A stretch of DNA of 64,000 nt, from contig NZ_VLKC01000002.1 of NCBI RefSeq assembly GCF_007830295.1, positions 2,058,558 to 2,122,557 on the forward strand, given 5' to 3'. Positions 36,115-45,013 of this stretch are shown piece after piece; position 1 is the stretch's first letter; each line of letters begins with the position of its first letter. This stretch comes from Sporomusa sp. KB1 (GTDB lineage: Bacteria > Bacillota > Negativicutes > Sporomusales > Sporomusaceae). The notes below the pieces were generated by a model, which saw nothing but the letters and a program-made list of their open reading frames with translations, had not been told where the DNA came from and made no database searches. A program made the position numbers and the translations under genes.

Positions 36115-36712
36115 TGCAAATAACCTGTCATGCGCCACGAAGGCGATGGTTGCGAGCAACAAGTTTTAACTTACAAGGGACGGTGTAAGTTTCTTAATAG
36201 AAAACCAATTTTTTTCCTTCATACACTTGCAATTTATGTAAAAAGATACTACTATTAGTAATAGGTGGAAATTAAAAAGTAAAGTCGCCGTGTCCCATAG
36301 GTGTTGCAGCACCTATGGGCACGAGCAGGTGCCAACACACCTACACGTAACAGCGAACTGCCCACGACGACAATCTTATTATACCCGGTTGCTAGCTGAA
36401 TTACAAGTTTTGACAATTGGGATGTAATGATTGGCGTGAAAGACAGATGGCTGTGCGACTGCATGCAATATTCGATGGTATCATATCTTGATACAGGTTT
36501 GGCAGGACACGCTGACGGGTTCTGTTATTTAGGTTGCTGCCTGTATCTTGATGTTGTTGCAAAGATCGATTTGGATCGCATGTGTAGGGTAGAAATAATC
36601 CTGCATATGTGATCCTTTTTAATTTCCTCCTGTAAAATTCCCATTCATGGGAGATTACAGGAGGGCATAGAAGCCTCCAGATAAAACAAGGAGGAGTGGG
36701 TTTAACTGACTT
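36115..36712. other. Intergenic region with hairpins
   Basis: About 600 bases with no supported gene. A hairpin at 36294-36319 (CCCATAGGTG / CACCTATGGG) has no T-run. At 36626-36664 CCTCCTGTA and TACAGGAGG enclose ATTCCC/GGGAGAT, a leader-like hairpin that hides an anti-RBS-like sequence. GGGACGGTGTAAG at 36178 is a fragment of the dispersed GGGACGGTT repeat. Confidence 0.4.
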
Positions 36713-36916
36713 ATGAATATCAGATACCTGGATTTTAAGAAGCAAGAGACTGCGCTATATAATGAAATTTGGCAACTATCTGAAGAATTTGATCGGCTGG
36801 ATAAAGAGGGAAAAGATACAACGGACACTGTCCAGAGAATTGGGGAGGTATTGGAAAAATTTATATTATTCAGGCAGCAGGGAGGCAAAGACCCGCTAGT
36901 TAAAGTCAACCCCTAA
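36713..36916 (+). CDS. Small helical protein, possibly Spo0E-like
   Basis: A 67-residue protein forming two helices (ETALYNEIWQLSEEFDRLDKEG and TVQRIGEVLEKFILFRQ). Its size and two-helix hairpin resemble Spo0E-type phosphatases, but the SxxLD signature is not clear. The nearest strong RBS (AAGGAGG at 36689) is 17 bases from the ATG, too far for comfort, so the reading is tentative. Confidence 0.4.
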   Translation: MNIRYLDFKKQETALYNEIWQLSEEFDRLDKEGKDTTDTVQRIGEVLEKFILFRQQGGKDPLVKVNP

Positions 36917-36988
36917 ACCATAGGTGGACAGTAGGGACACTTCTCTTTTGACAACTTTATCGAGAAAACAAGGGAAAGTCCCGGACAT

Positions 36989-37043
36989 GAGACAGGGGGC
37001 GGTGGCATTGTTAGTTATTGACATAACCATCGTTCCTTGTCTC
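36989..37043. repeat. GGGACGGTT-type hairpin repeat
   Basis: GAGACAGGGGGCGGTGG pairs with CCATCGTTCCTTGTCTC (with G-U pairs) around a 21-base loop. The same hairpin type is at 45575-45634. Part of a family also seen as fragments at 6050, 14260, 31428 and 36178. Confidence 0.65.
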
Positions 37044-37267
37044 ATTTTAGTTACTACTCCTTAAGAAAACGGTCCGGTTCAGTATAGCTAATCCAGTTAA
37101 TTCAGGACCCATGCCATTTATTTTGTCTAACTTTGCAATGCTAAGGGGGGAATCGCTTACATTCACCTTTAAAAAATGGCGTAAGAGTAGTATGATGGAC
37201 ATGCCTATATTTTACCTTTAGTTTAGAGGGACTAATAAAAAATATATTACCAAGGGAGAGAATCCAA

Positions 37268-37780
37268 TTGAAAAAACGATTTGTTCTTTGTCTACTGCTG
37301 ATTTTCTGTTTAGCAATTCCAGTTTGTAGTGCGAATACTAGCTGGAAAGTTCTCCAGCCGTTTGGCTGGAATACAGATCCTGACGGACATACATGGTTTA
37401 ATAACGGAATTAATTTAATTATGCCTATTGGCACGCCGATTCCCGCACCACTACCGGGAACCGTTATCGCCATGGAAACTGATCCGGACGGTTATGGATA
37501 CTATATTGTGCTAGATCACGGCGCCGGTAAACAGACAATCTATGGTCACATTTTGCAAAGTAGCTTTAGCCTTCACAAGATTGGCGACGCATTTAATAAA
37601 GGAGATACGATTGCGTTTTCTGGAAACGAAGGGAATTCAAGCACGCCACACTTACATGTAGGTTATTCTGAAACCAATGATCCGTATAAGAACGGTTGTA
37701 TTGACCCCATGCCGCTGTTGATTGCTGCTGGCTGGGATATACAGAACGAAAAAGAAAAAACGGTAGCTCCTTCAAACTGA
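37268..37780 (+). CDS. Secreted M23-family (LytM-like) peptidase homologue with altered metal ligands
   Basis: A 170-residue exported protein. Signal peptide KKRFVLCLLLIFCLAIPVCSA, then the LytM fold. The closing motif PHLHVGY supplies the HxH pair and YGHI is conserved. At the first metal site, where active enzymes read (F)HxGxD, this protein reads FNNGIN (residues about 52-57), so the His and Asp ligands are both Asn. It is therefore probably not a metal-dependent endopeptidase and may only bind or regulate, as divisome EnvC/NlpD-type proteins do. TTG start after GGGAGAG. Confidence 0.8.
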   Translation: MKKRFVLCLLLIFCLAIPVCSANTSWKVLQPFGWNTDPDGHTWFNNGINLIMPIGTPIPAPLPGTVIAMETDPDGYGYYIVLDHGAGKQTIYGHILQSSFSLHKIGDAFNKGDTIAFSGNEGNSSTPHLHVGYSETNDPYKNGCIDPMPLLIAAGWDIQNEKEKTVAPSN

Positions 37781-38017
37781 GAAACAACGTAAATCCAGGG
37801 ATAGCTACGTTTTCATTATTTTATTAGTCCTGGTTTACCTTACACCCTGTACGATAAAAATAGGCCCATAGCAGAAGAGTCCTGCATTTTGTGGAAAAAC
37901 AGTGAGCTTGTTTCAGCATAGCTGAAACATTGGCGGGGTCAGGTCGTCTACCCCACCTGACCAAACGCCGCCTGCAGAGGCGGGAGTCTTAACTCGCCGC
38001 AAAAGATAAAATAGCAA

Positions 38018-38093
38018 CCGTACCATTGGTAATGGCGAAAAATAGAGAGAATTTCTGTCACGTGTGTGGATTTGGCAGGAATTCTCTCTATTT
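38018..38093 (+). repeat. Copy of the CCGTA(T/C)CATTGGTAATGG repeat with hairpin
   Basis: CCGTACCATTGGTAATGG at 38018-38035 (one change from the 10212 and 28632 copies) is followed by AATAGAGAGAATT / AATTCTCTCTATT. Element order is the same as at 10212-10272. Confidence 0.7.
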
Positions 38094-38169
38094 GTAAGGA
38101 ATGGAATAGTAATTTAGGTCAACCAGCAGGACGATTCTATTGTTTCTTGCGGAAGGAATGGATTTGCCG

Positions 38170-39525
38170 ATGACAAGTAAGTTTGAGAATAAAAGGATTA
38201 CCTGGTTTTTAATCGTTACGGTGTTAGTAGCTTGGATGATAACGATACCGGATCAAGCGGCTGGGCAGACAGGGAATAGGTACCGTGGTCCGGAAGTACA
38301 GTTCTTAGAAGAAAAATACTCCATTTGCTTTGGGAGTGTGATTAATAACGGCGAGTTTATTTCTGCATTGGCAAAAGTGTTGAATTTAGACTATACTGAG
38401 CAGTCCGGCCGGATTGATGGCATTGCGCCAAACTCAAAGTATTTCAAAGCGGCGAATGCTTTGTATAATGACGGTGTACTGACAGAGAGCAAACTGGATG
38501 CGGATAGTCGTCTGACTGGTATTAATGCAGTGGCTTTGGCCGTACGGGCAGCTGGCTTAAAAGAAGTTGCTGCAACTTATAACCGCCATAAGACTGATGT
38601 GGCGATTAGCAAACTGGGGTTGTCGGGCAGTAAGCTGCAACCATCTTTGCTGAACGAGTTAGCAGTTGCGATTGATAGCGAGTTGCTGCCACAGTCTTGT
38701 TACAAAAATATCCATCTAAATGAAGCGGTTACACCAGAGCTAGCTGCTGTGCTGTTAACTAAGGTATTAGCTTTTCACGGCGAATATTTACCGGCAAACT
38801 ATCTTGGGTATATCACAGATGAGGATATATACGGCAAAGTGTATACGACCTGGAAAAATGCAAAGTTGATTAAGGATGAGAAGTTGCTGGAAGTTGTAGA
38901 CCGGGGTGTGACGCAAGGTCTGATAAATGGTTACAACCTTCGAGATAAGGATAATGCACACCGGTTTGATGAGTGTCGTACTATCCGCTATGGTCATAGC
39001 AGTATTAAGCATGCATTGCAGCTGATTGCGCTATTAAAGAGTGAAGGATTAAATGCCAAAGTACAGTTCGAACCAAAAACTTCAGCCTACATCTATTTGA
39101 AAGAATGGGGAAAACCAAGCATTACGCCTGATTTTACAGTGACAGAGTTTGCTAACGGCATTTACGTTGCTTATGCTAAAGAATACGATATCTCTTTTGA
39201 ATTTCAGACGCTCGAACAGAAACAGGCTTTTCAAACCATTATTTTTAAGTACGCCAAGAAAGACCGTGAAAATCAGCCGGGCTTACTTTATGACGCATGG
39301 TGGCAGCCTCTGTATACATCAGTAACACCCATTAGCGGTTATCAAACAGTTACAGATCATATTATTACTGACGGTCATTACGAAATTCATACATTTTCTT
39401 TGGAGGAAAAGTCGGTTGCTGTACTATCAGGATTACTGGCTATTAGGCCTGATATGCAAGTTGCCCAAAAAACAGTTTGGGTGGATAATCCTTTCTATCA
39501 ATATTTACTGGGAGGGTATAGATAA
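38170..39525 (+). CDS. Exported hypothetical protein with S-layer-homology-like N-terminal region
   Basis: A 451-residue secreted or surface protein. A hydrophobic segment (residues about 8-25, WFLIVTVLVAWMITIPDQAAG) forms a signal peptide or anchor. Residues 60-230 contain three segments of SLH-like character (FKAANALYNDGVLTESKLDADSRLTGINAVALAVRAAGLKEV ... ELAVAIDSELLPQSCYKNIHLNEAVTPELAAVLLTKV), which bind cell-wall polymers. The C-terminal half is unassigned. Start uncertain: ATG 38158 or 38170, with GGAAGG at 38151 upstream. It is followed by a decayed permease. Confidence 0.7.
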   Translation: MTSKFENKRITWFLIVTVLVAWMITIPDQAAGQTGNRYRGPEVQFLEEKYSICFGSVINNGEFISALAKVLNLDYTEQSGRIDGIAPNSKYFKAANALYNDGVLTESKLDADSRLTGINAVALAVRAAGLKEVAATYNRHKTDVAISKLGLSGSKLQPSLLNELAVAIDSELLPQSCYKNIHLNEAVTPELAAVLLTKVLAFHGEYLPANYLGYITDEDIYGKVYTTWKNAKLIKDEKLLEVVDRGVTQGLINGYNLRDKDNAHRFDECRTIRYGHSSIKHALQLIALLKSEGLNAKVQFEPKTSAYIYLKEWGKPSITPDFTVTEFANGIYVAYAKEYDISFEFQTLEQKQAFQTIIFKYAKKDRENQPGLLYDAWWQPLYTSVTPISGYQTVTDHIITDGHYEIHTFSLEEKSVAVLSGLLAIRPDMQVAQKTVWVDNPFYQYLLGGYR

Positions 39526-39529
39526 ACGG

Positions 39530-39836
39530 ATTGATTTGTCATCTTCTTTAGCTTTCCCCGGTATTAACCATATTGGGTGGTCTTTGAACGTAGATTTGCT
39601 AGTACGGTTTTTACTTGTGGCATTTTGCTCCAGCATAAAAACGGTGGGTAATATAACGGCTTTCAAAAGGTGAATGATGCTAATTGGATCAGACCGGACA
39701 TGAATACAATCGGCGGCGGTTTACTGGCTGAAGGCCTCGGGACAATGATTAGCGGCTTATGTGGAACAATGGGGCAAACAACCAGTTCTAGCAGTATGGG
39801 GTTATCCATCGCAACCGGAGCCCTCAGCCGCTTTTG
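39530..39836 (+). pseudogene. Frameshifted internal fragment of an NCS2 xanthine/uracil permease
   Basis: Two frames in succession align with residues about 230-330 of the intact permease at 34393: first FPGINHIGWSLNVDLLVRFL...KTVGNITAF (39530-39672) and, after a frameshift, VNDANWIRPDMNTIGGGLLAEGLGT...SSSMGLSIATGALSR (39672-39836). Both ends are missing. A second NCS2 gene once stood here. Confidence 0.85.
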
Positions 39837-40749
39837 AGTTAGTTGTATTGAACTTAGAAGTGTTAGTTAGATACACGCCAATTATAACCGTAATTCCTCC
39901 AAGTAATAGGAAGCCTGTAATAGTTTCGTTTAACAGCCATATGCCGGCTAATAAAGCAAACAACGGGCTTATATAATAGAAGGACGCAGTTCGAACGACA
40001 CCTATTTTTTCAATTCCGCGGTACCATGTATAGTAGGCGTAGACGGAGCATAGTGCCGCCAAATATACTACTGCAGCAATTGTTGGCAGTGTGATACTTG
40101 AGAGTTGTTCAATTGCGGATGTTGGATTTAGGGGATTGGGGATCAGAATAATAGGCAAAAGCATAAGTGCTCCGAAAATATTCATATAGGCAACTGCTGA
40201 AAAAGGAGAATATTTGCTCATGATCTTTTTCCCGTATAAAGTAAAGATTGCCCAAACGATAGCATTAAGGAGCATTAACATGTCGCCTAGTAGTGTTTCA
40301 GACATAAATAATGAAAACAGTTTTCCTCTGCTTATAACGATTGTAACTCCTAAAAAGGCGAGCAATATTCCGCCAATGGCTTTGTGGTTAGCTTTTTCTT
40401 GGCCAATGAAGATACCTGCTATCGTTGTCCAGACTGGGCTTGTCGCTAATAATAAAGAAGCATTAATAGAAGTTGTATAAAGAAGTCCAGTATACTGAAT
40501 ATAAAAATAAGACGTTATCGCGAGAAAACCCATTATAGCAAGCTGTGGTATATCTTCTTGATAAATGTGTGATTTTTTCACTGCCAAAATTGAACCAAAT
40601 ATGATTGCGGCGGCTATAAAACGAAATCCTGCTAAATTTAATGGACTAAGTTCATGTAAGGCGATTTTAGAGGCGGCAAATGACGTTCCCCATAAAAAAG
40701 TCACGCAGATCAGAGAAAAGTAAATCGCCATATCTTTATTTTTTAACAT
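39802..40749 (-). CDS. EamA/DMT-family transporter
   Basis: A 315-residue membrane protein with about ten hydrophobic helices in two EamA repeats (ICVTFLWGTSFAASKIALHELSPLNLAGFRF, and the second around SPFSAVAYMNIFG). Members export or import small metabolites. The last dozen residues are encoded over the fragment of the dead permease on the other strand, so the C-terminus has been extended by that junction. It is divergent from the LysR gene, its probable regulator. ATG 40749 follows GGAGGAATT. Confidence 0.88.
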   Translation of the reverse strand: MLKNKDMAIYFSLICVTFLWGTSFAASKIALHELSPLNLAGFRFIAAAIIFGSILAVKKSHIYQEDIPQLAIMGFLAITSYFYIQYTGLLYTTSINASLLLATSPVWTTIAGIFIGQEKANHKAIGGILLAFLGVTIVISRGKLFSLFMSETLLGDMLMLLNAIVWAIFTLYGKKIMSKYSPFSAVAYMNIFGALMLLPIILIPNPLNPTSAIEQLSSITLPTIAAVVYLAALCSVYAYYTWYRGIEKIGVVRTASFYYISPLFALLAGIWLLNETITGFLLLGGITVIIGVYLTNTSKFNTTNSKAAEGSGCDG

Positions 40750-40891
40750 AATAATTCCTCCGCTCTATCCTTATTGTGAAAAGTTTTGTGTATTCTTGCC
40801 ACAAAAAGATGGTATCATATATATATATTATCTGTAAAATTGATAATTTAGATAGAGATAATCTGTTTTTTTGATAAGGATGGAAGCGGAA

Positions 40892-41782
40892 ATGGAATTT
40901 AGACAATTACAGGCCTTTTTGACAGTAGCTAATACTGCTAATTTTTCACGGGCGGCTAAGCTATTGGGGTATGCACAGTCAAGTATTACTACCCAGATTC
41001 AGCTTTTGGAACAGGAATTAGGTACCAAATTATTTGATCGTTTAGGTAAACGTGTTGTGCTGACAGATCAAGGACAATGTTTTTTCACCTATGTGAAGCA
41101 AATTTTATTCCTTGCCGATGAAGCTAAGGAAGCTGTCTCTAGTTCAACAACCCTAAAAGGTAGCATTACCATTGGAGCACCAGAGTCCTTATGTGCTACT
41201 CGCCTGCCGATGGTACTGCAGGAATATGGCAAACGTTATCCGCTGGTGAAAATGGTATTGAAAATCGGTTCCTATGATGACTTCCTTTTTTGGCTCAAGA
41301 ATAATTCAATTGATGTAGCGCTTTTTTTTCAGCGAGAAACGGTTCATCCAAACTTAATTACTTTTACTTTAATCGCGGAACCCATAATAGCTGTTTCCAA
41401 AAGAGGGCATCCTTTAATTCAAAAAGGCGGGCTTGAGCCAATTGATTTAAGAGATGAAATGGTAATTTTAGCTGAGCCTGGCTGTAGTTATCGTATTATT
41501 TTAGAAAACATACTGTCTGCTGCCAATGTATATCTTGAAACGGTTTTGGAAATTGGCAGTATAGAGGCTATGAAACAGTGCGCTATAAGTGGACTTGGTA
41601 TTACTTTTTTGCCACGAGTTGCGGTAGAAAAAGAATTAGAATCTGGCCAGTTGGTGGATTTGCATTGGATAGGAGAAGAATTTAACACAGTTATTCAGTT
41701 AGGCTATCATAAAGATAAATGGTTATCACCAGTACTTAGGGCTTTTCTGAGTGTAACAAAAGAAATTTTGGGATCTGAGTGA
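40892..41782 (+). CDS. LysR-family transcriptional regulator
   Basis: A 296-residue regulator with N-terminal winged HTH (MEFRQLQAFLTVANTANFSRAAKLLGYAQSSITTQIQLLE) and a two-lobe substrate-binding effector domain from about residue 90. The start is at ATG 40892; longer starts lack support. The 140-base divergent gap contains ATTATCTGTAAAATTGATAAT near 40828, a T-N11-A-like dyad. By convention it would control the EamA gene. Confidence 0.9.
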   Translation: MEFRQLQAFLTVANTANFSRAAKLLGYAQSSITTQIQLLEQELGTKLFDRLGKRVVLTDQGQCFFTYVKQILFLADEAKEAVSSSTTLKGSITIGAPESLCATRLPMVLQEYGKRYPLVKMVLKIGSYDDFLFWLKNNSIDVALFFQRETVHPNLITFTLIAEPIIAVSKRGHPLIQKGGLEPIDLRDEMVILAEPGCSYRIILENILSAANVYLETVLEIGSIEAMKQCAISGLGITFLPRVAVEKELESGQLVDLHWIGEEFNTVIQLGYHKDKWLSPVLRAFLSVTKEILGSE

Positions 41783-41809
41783 GGGCATATGTATATAGGT
41801 CGATAGACA

Positions 41810-41858
41810 TTGACATTCCATATCACGTGAAATAAAATTTACCTAACAACTGGTCGTT
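41810..41858 (+). promoter_or_regulatory. Promoter and operator of the TetR gene
   Basis: TTGACA (41810-41815) and TAAAAT (41833-41838) with 17-base spacing. The operator AATTTACCTAACAACTGGTCGTT (partly inverted: AACAACTGGTCGTT) overlaps the end of the -10. The same sequence block, ATTTACCTAACGAACGGTCGTT, lies before the methyltransferase. Confidence 0.75.
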
Positions 41859-41871
41859 ATGGAGGAAAAGC

Positions 41872-42489
41872 ATGAGTGGTCAAACTAAGTTAAAAATTAA
41901 AAAAAATGCGCTTATTTTATTTGCCAACAATGGCTATGAAGCAACAAGCATGGAAAAAATTGCATCCGCAGTTGGAATTAAGAAATCATCTCTGTATGCA
42001 TTTATTACAAGTAAAGAAGCACTCTTTTGGGAAATTTACGAAGAGCTTGAGCACCAATACCATAATTATATGGAACAGGTTTTGGACGATTCAAAAAATA
42101 TGTTACCTCCGGCAAGACTTCATTATCTGTTTAAACAGTATCTAATGAGTTCGCAGAGTCCTTCTCAACAAGAAGCGCCGGTAGTGCAGGCTTTTTGGAT
42201 TCGTGCCATGTTTTTTCCTCCGGTTGACCTTAAAGACAGATTGCTAATGCGGGCACTGAACCGTGAAATGAAGCTTGGGGAGCGATACATGGAAATTATT
42301 CAGGATGGTATCAAGCAAGGATTGATCCGAAAAGACTCACCGGAAGAAATTCTGCTTTCTTATTATAGTTTAAGGCAGGGACTCTATTCTCTCATGAATG
42401 TATTTATGCATGAACTGACAGATGAGCAAAAATTAGATAAAATTGATAAGGTCTGGCATAATTACTGGCAGGGGATAGAAGGCAAATAG
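41872..42489 (+). CDS. TetR-family transcriptional regulator
   Basis: A 205-residue repressor. HTH at residues 10-55 (ILFANNGYEATSMEKIASAVGIKKSSLYAFITSKEAL), then a helical ligand domain. ATG follows GGAGGAAA. Shared operator sites before it and before the methyltransferase at 42661 indicate autoregulation and control of that gene. A weak terminator (CCGG...CCGG, TTTTTTTT at about 42520) follows. Confidence 0.92.
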   Translation: MSGQTKLKIKKNALILFANNGYEATSMEKIASAVGIKKSSLYAFITSKEALFWEIYEELEHQYHNYMEQVLDDSKNMLPPARLHYLFKQYLMSSQSPSQQEAPVVQAFWIRAMFFPPVDLKDRLLMRALNREMKLGERYMEIIQDGIKQGLIRKDSPEEILLSYYSLRQGLYSLMNVFMHELTDEQKLDKIDKVWHNYWQGIEGK

Positions 42490-42583
42490 CAGGTAGGGCT
42501 CCGGAAGTTACCGGCGTCTTTTTTTTTACAAAAAAACATAGAATATGTTATATGTTTTTTTGTCATGCATAGTAATTTAGTTG

Positions 42584-42632
42584 TTGACTTTCATTTTAAC
42601 TTAGGATAATATTTACCTAACGAACGGTCGTT
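42584..42632 (+). promoter_or_regulatory. Promoter with TetR operator before the methyltransferase
   Basis: TTGACT (42584-42589) and GATAAT (42605-42610), then ATTTACCTAACGAACGGTCGTT at 42612-42632. It shares ATTTACCTAAC and GGTCGTT with the tetR site and contains the inverted repeat AACGA / TCGTT. Confidence 0.75.
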
Positions 42633-42660
42633 GATGTAAAACTTTTATTAGGAGGCAATC

Positions 42661-43536
42661 ATGAGTAACCGTGATATAAAAGTATCTAAAACTGGGCAAG
42701 GAACTTGCCTTATGCGGGCAACTTCTTATTATGAACAAGATCCATGCTATAAAAGTGATGATTATATCGCCTCATTATTTCTGCCATTATTTCTTACTAT
42801 GATGCTTAAATATAATTTTTTGCGGACTATTTTAAAGAAATCTCTCTTTAAAGTTCCAGGTATATACGAGTATGTAATTTCACGGACCAAATTTATTGAC
42901 GAGATAGTTAAGAACTTTGATGAAAATATTGAGCAGGTGCTGATATTTGGGGCTGGCTTTGATTCCCGTACCATTCGGTTCAAAAATGAGTTAAGAAATG
43001 CTAACGTGTTTGAGCTTGATGCTCCGGCAACCCAGCAGGCCAAGTTAAAAATAGTTATGGAAAAGAAGATCGAAATTCCCGCAAATGTGACGTTTGTTTC
43101 GCTTGATTTTACGAAAGAATGTATACTTGAAAAATTAGAAGAAGCCGGATTCCAGAAAAACCGTAGATGCCTTTTCCTATTAGAGGGCTTAACATATTAT
43201 TTAAATCACGAGGCTATTGATAGCATCTTTAATCTTATGAGCGCCTATTCTGAGAAAAACAGTTTGCTTATTTTTGATTATGCAATTGGGTCTGCCGGTA
43301 AAGAAGAACAATTTTGTGCTGACAGTAAAACAAAAAAACAATATCAAGCCCTTATCAAGGCAGGCGAGAGGCCAGGGTTTATGATTGATGGGTCCATACA
43401 AGATTTTTTAGTCAATTATAAATTTGATTTGATCCAGGAACTGACTTCTAATCAGTTGGCAAATATATATTTTAATAAAGAGGGCTTTGAGTTGGCTGCT
43501 CAAAATTTTAAAATCGTAAAAGCAATAAAGAAGTAG
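42661..43536 (+). CDS. Class I SAM-dependent methyltransferase (leucine carboxyl methyltransferase-like family)
   Basis: A 291-residue enzyme. Residues about 95-125 read VLIFGAGFDSRTIRF...VFELDAPATQQAKLKIV, the SAM site and post-strand Asp of the LCMT (PF04072) family. The sequence after residue 165 (LFLLEGLTYYLNHEAIDSIF) is typical. Substrates in bacteria are small carboxylates or polyketide-like molecules. ATG follows AGGAGGC. TetR-controlled (see operator). Confidence 0.88.
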   Translation: MSNRDIKVSKTGQGTCLMRATSYYEQDPCYKSDDYIASLFLPLFLTMMLKYNFLRTILKKSLFKVPGIYEYVISRTKFIDEIVKNFDENIEQVLIFGAGFDSRTIRFKNELRNANVFELDAPATQQAKLKIVMEKKIEIPANVTFVSLDFTKECILEKLEEAGFQKNRRCLFLLEGLTYYLNHEAIDSIFNLMSAYSEKNSLLIFDYAIGSAGKEEQFCADSKTKKQYQALIKAGERPGFMIDGSIQDFLVNYKFDLIQELTSNQLANIYFNKEGFELAAQNFKIVKAIKK

Positions 43537-43684
43537 AAGATAAGAACCCTTAGGGTGTGCAGCAAATTGGTAGTGCTCGTTGGTGTAAAATTACTATATA
43601 ACATTTTTAATAAATGAATAGTTTTTGATATAACGGCACATAGTATACAAAGGCTTCTAAAATCATTGATGGAGGTGGCTGTAT

Positions 43685-43885
43685 ATGGGAAAGGTTATGT
43701 CGGAAGAAACAAAGTATAAATTAGCTCATGATCTTGGTTTTGGCGAGAAGGTCGAAGACCATGATTGGTCGGATGTAACTACCGGTGAAGTCGGTTCCAT
43801 GGTTAGAGAAGCCATAAAGCGTGGCGAGCAGGCAATGGCGGAAGAAGCTAAAGCGAATGGTGTAGCACATCAGAATGCAGAATAA
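43685..43885 (+). CDS. Alpha/beta-type small acid-soluble spore protein-like
   Basis: A 66-residue protein: SEETKYKLAHDLGFGEKVEDHDW ... EVGSMVREAIKRGEQAMAE. The pattern (Glu-x-x-Lys-x-x-(I/L)Ala-x-(E/D)Leu-Gly, then a second helix with a short linker and acidic/basic mix) is that of clostridial alpha/beta SASPs, which coat spore DNA. GGAGGTGG is spaced correctly before ATG. Two truncated relatives sit at 50722 and 54348. A terminator follows. Confidence 0.75.
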   Translation: MGKVMSEETKYKLAHDLGFGEKVEDHDWSDVTTGEVGSMVREAIKRGEQAMAEEAKANGVAHQNAE

Positions 43886-43893
43886 ATAAAAAA

Positions 43894-43934
43894 AGATGAC
43901 CCGAAGTTCTCACTAGAGCTTCGGGTCATCTTTT
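43894..43934 (+). terminator. Rho-independent terminator after the SASP gene
   Basis: AAGATGACCCGAAG pairs with CTTCGGGTCATCTT around TTCTCACTAGAG, followed by TT. Confidence 0.85.
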
Positions 43935-44144
43935 CTAAATTTTGTAAAATAATTAAAAGGCAGCAACTACCCATCTGCGGGATGGTCTTTGTATACCTAT
44001 TCAGATGCTTGAAATGTAAAGCTCATCTTAAAGCCTATGCTAAATGCATAGGCTAATTTCATTATTTCTTTACGTTCCGCAATCTTTTTTCTCCTTCGTT
44101 CAGTTAAATATTAGTGCGCAAAAATGTGTTAAAAAATTCATGAG

Positions 44145-44837
44145 TTACCACCTGACTGTCTTGCCAAAACGGTCAAGATATTGCAACCCTCGTCTCCCTT
44201 CTTGGGCAAGGATCGTGTCAACGATGTCATGTATTATTTCTTCAATCGTGAATTTAGCATTTGGTCCACCCATATCTGTTTTTACCCAACCTGGAGCAAG
44301 AAGTAATAATGCATGATCCTTCCCTCGACGTGCCGCAAAACTTCTCATCAGCGTATTGAGTGCCGCTTTACTTGCCCGATAGACTTCAAACTCCCCTTTC
44401 TCGTTGTCTGCGACACTGCCCTGTCCAGACGACATGACACCAACTGTACCGCCTAACCGAACATTTTCCGTAAACTGCTCTACAACTCGCATAGTGGAAA
44501 GCGAGTTTATGACCATCACGTGTACAAATTTCTCCGTCGGGACTTCGCCAATTGTTTCATATCGATCGTTAGTAATGCCCGCATTTACAAAAAGAAGATC
44601 AAAACTTCTACTGCTCAGTCGGTTTTTGAGAACTGCAATTTGGTTTGTTTCCGTAATATCGACATGTTCGATTTCAAGGTGTTCCTGATATTGCTCAGCG
44701 AGAGCGTGTAACTGGGTCCTTTTCTGGTCACGAACTGTTCCTGTCACCTTCCATCCGCGCTCCAAAAGTTCTCGAACAATCGCTAAACCTAGTCCTCGTG
44801 ATGCGCCAATGATTAGGGCTGATTTTTGCTTTGACAT
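44145..44837 (-). CDS. Short-chain dehydrogenase/reductase, MerR-controlled
   Basis: A 230-residue NAD(P)-binding enzyme. Cofactor motif GASRGLG at residues 12-18, NAGI near 83, Ser about 137 and the catalytic YRASK near residue 148. ATG is preceded by GGAGGGAG (minus strand). It is transcribed from the divergent promoter region shared with the MerR regulator. Substrate unknown; aldehyde or ketone detoxification fits the control. Confidence 0.9.
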   Translation of the reverse strand: MSKQKSALIIGASRGLGLAIVRELLERGWKVTGTVRDQKRTQLHALAEQYQEHLEIEHVDITETNQIAVLKNRLSSRSFDLLFVNAGITNDRYETIGEVPTEKFVHVMVINSLSTMRVVEQFTENVRLGGTVGVMSSGQGSVADNEKGEFEVYRASKAALNTLMRSFAARRGKDHALLLLAPGWVKTDMGGPNAKFTIEEIIHDIVDTILAQEGRRGLQYLDRFGKTVRW

Positions 44838-44895
44838 ACTTTACTCCCTCCACTATTTCTTTCACTTAAATTTTTATGAAGGCTATTCCAATATA

Positions 44896-44924
44896 ATTTC
44901 GAGAGCCTTCTAGGACTCTCGAAA
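44896..44924 (-). other. Hairpin in the SDR leader
   Basis: TTCGAGAG / CTCTCGAA with a ten-base loop, in the 5' untranslated region of the dehydrogenase gene (minus strand). Without a T-run it is not a terminator; it may stabilise or regulate the transcript. Confidence 0.4.
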
Positions 44925-45013
44925 GTTTCCCCTCCACCCAGTGAATAAGATAAAGGTACCCCAATTCGAGGGTAGTAAGACACTTTACTTCGCCTCCTTT
45001 TTGTGATATGTTC

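Noticed and set aside
36255..36745. Two overlapping minus-strand frames near the small helical gene
   Set aside because: No RBS, low-complexity composition and overlap with hairpins.
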